Source of the DNA: Laspinema sp. D2d
GTDB lineage: Bacteria; Cyanobacteriota; Cyanobacteriia; Cyanobacteriales; Laspinemataceae
Length of the DNA: 64,000 nucleotides
Assembly (NCBI RefSeq): GCF_025370755.1
Contig: NZ_JAMXFC010000033.1
Span: 1 to 64,000, forward strand
Direction of reading: 5' to 3'
How positions within the stretch are numbered: the first letter of the stretch is position 1; the number at the start of each line of letters is the position of its first letter. A program made the position numbers and the translations under genes. Positions 63,638 through 64,000 of the stretch are shown piece by piece. The notes beneath the pieces were generated by a model. That model saw only the letters and a program-made list of their open reading frames with translations, did no database searches and had not been told where the DNA came from.

Positions 63638-64000
63638 CTATTGTTTGACGATTTCACTGCGGGAGGTTTTGGTTTTTCGCAGAGGATTTGGGCTTAATTC
63701 TGGGGGGAGTGCGGTGACGGATCCCCATTGAGAGACAAACTGATTGAGGAGGGCTTCTTGTTGAAGGCGGAATCCATCGAGGTTACTGCCACCATTCATA
63801 ATCACAAACCAGATGGAGCCCTGAGTTTCGGTGGGTAATGCACCGGCTAAAGCACTCACATAGTTGAGACTGCCAGATTTAACGACGGAGAAGCGGGGAA
63901 TTTGCCGTTGGTTGAGGATACCTTCATCTTGTCCCACGATGGCGATCGCATCTCCAATGGTCAGGTTATGGGGCTGTAATTCCCGTTCTAAGGCTAGAAA
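63638..64000 (-). CDS. dacB: D-Ala-D-Ala carboxypeptidase (PBP4 type), C-terminal part
   Basis: Only the last 121 codons lie in the window; the frame is open to the edge (FLALERELQPHNLTIGDAIA and on). The segment has the KSG form of the KTG active-site motif in VVKSGSLNYVSALAG, followed by GSIWFVIMNGG and LLNQFVSQWG, typical of the S13 peptidase family that trims peptidoglycan in the periplasm. The N-terminal signal and the SxxK and SxN motifs would be outside the window. Confidence 0.85.
   Translation of the reverse strand, partial: FLALERELQPHNLTIGDAIAIVGQDEGILNQRQIPRFSVVKSGSLNYVSALAGALPTETQGSIWFVIMNGGSNLDGFRLQQEALLNQFVSQWGSVTALPPELSPNPLRKTKTSRSEIVKQ

Overview
The window reads as chromosomal DNA of a filamentous-type cyanobacterium. 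Evidence: the HIP1 octamer (GCGATCGC) and its core are scattered through most genes and gaps; there are aerobic-type Mg-protoporphyrin cyclase, HemJ, heme oxygenase, a COP23-domain protein, pentapeptide and Uma2 proteins, cyanobacterial-style Ser/Thr and hybrid histidine kinases, and a bidirectional Hox hydrogenase. The genus cannot be fixed from sequence alone; an Oscillatoriales-like organism is my guess.

Region 1 (1-17.4 kb, minus strand) is a hydrogen and fermentation block: hypE, then hoxE-hoxF-hoxU-hoxY-hoxH, a decayed [2Fe-2S] ferredoxin gene, hoxW, hypA, hypB, hypF, hypC, then nifJ (pyruvate:ferredoxin oxidoreductase) and a dihydroorotate-dehydrogenase-like flavoprotein closed by a strong terminator. 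Only hypD is missing from the maturation set. Together these genes would oxidise pyruvate, build the NiFe site, and dispose of electrons as H2 in the dark or without oxygen.

Region 2 (17.7-25.5 kb) holds a beta-carbonic anhydrase, a Tat-exported FGE-like protein, a SulP transporter, a divergent persulfide-dioxygenase-like/rhodanese pair, a membrane alpha/beta hydrolase and a pentapeptide protein. Region 3 (25.6-31 kb) is a tetrapyrrole cluster: hemJ, acsF, and divergent heme oxygenase, hemN, plus a delta-9 desaturase. acsF/ho/hemN resembles the low-oxygen set known in Synechocystis, which fits the anaerobic theme of region 1. Region 4 (31-41.5 kb) has nadR-like and pnuC, ppsA, a Ser/Thr kinase, hypothetical and Uma2 genes, a 1.3 kb decayed stretch and an orphan ParB-like gene.

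Region 5 (42-47.3 kb, plus strand) is a run of five exported proteins: COP23, two trypsin-like proteases (one with TPR), a beta-barrel-like protein and a proline-rich repeat protein. The first three all end in a small/hydrophobic residue plus Trp, and this is the least explained gene set here. Region 6 (47.4-52.1 kb, minus) has dnaK, an hsp20 and a deoxyhypusine-synthase-like gene, preceded by about 600 bases of non-coding DNA rich in hairpins that may be a structured RNA. Region 7 (53.3-57.8 kb, plus) is the conserved rplS-trnW-secE-nusG-rplK-rplA-[L10 leader]-rplJ-rplL block. Region 8 (57.9-64 kb, minus) has two overlapping sensor kinase genes and the end of a D-Ala-D-Ala carboxypeptidase cut by the window edge.

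Dispersed repeats are frequent: a 9-bp CCCCCATCT-type tandem repeat, foldback elements built on a CCCTCCCCTTAGCAAGGGGAGGG-like core, and AACGACTT-type short palindromes. No transposase, CRISPR array, rRNA or second tRNA was seen.
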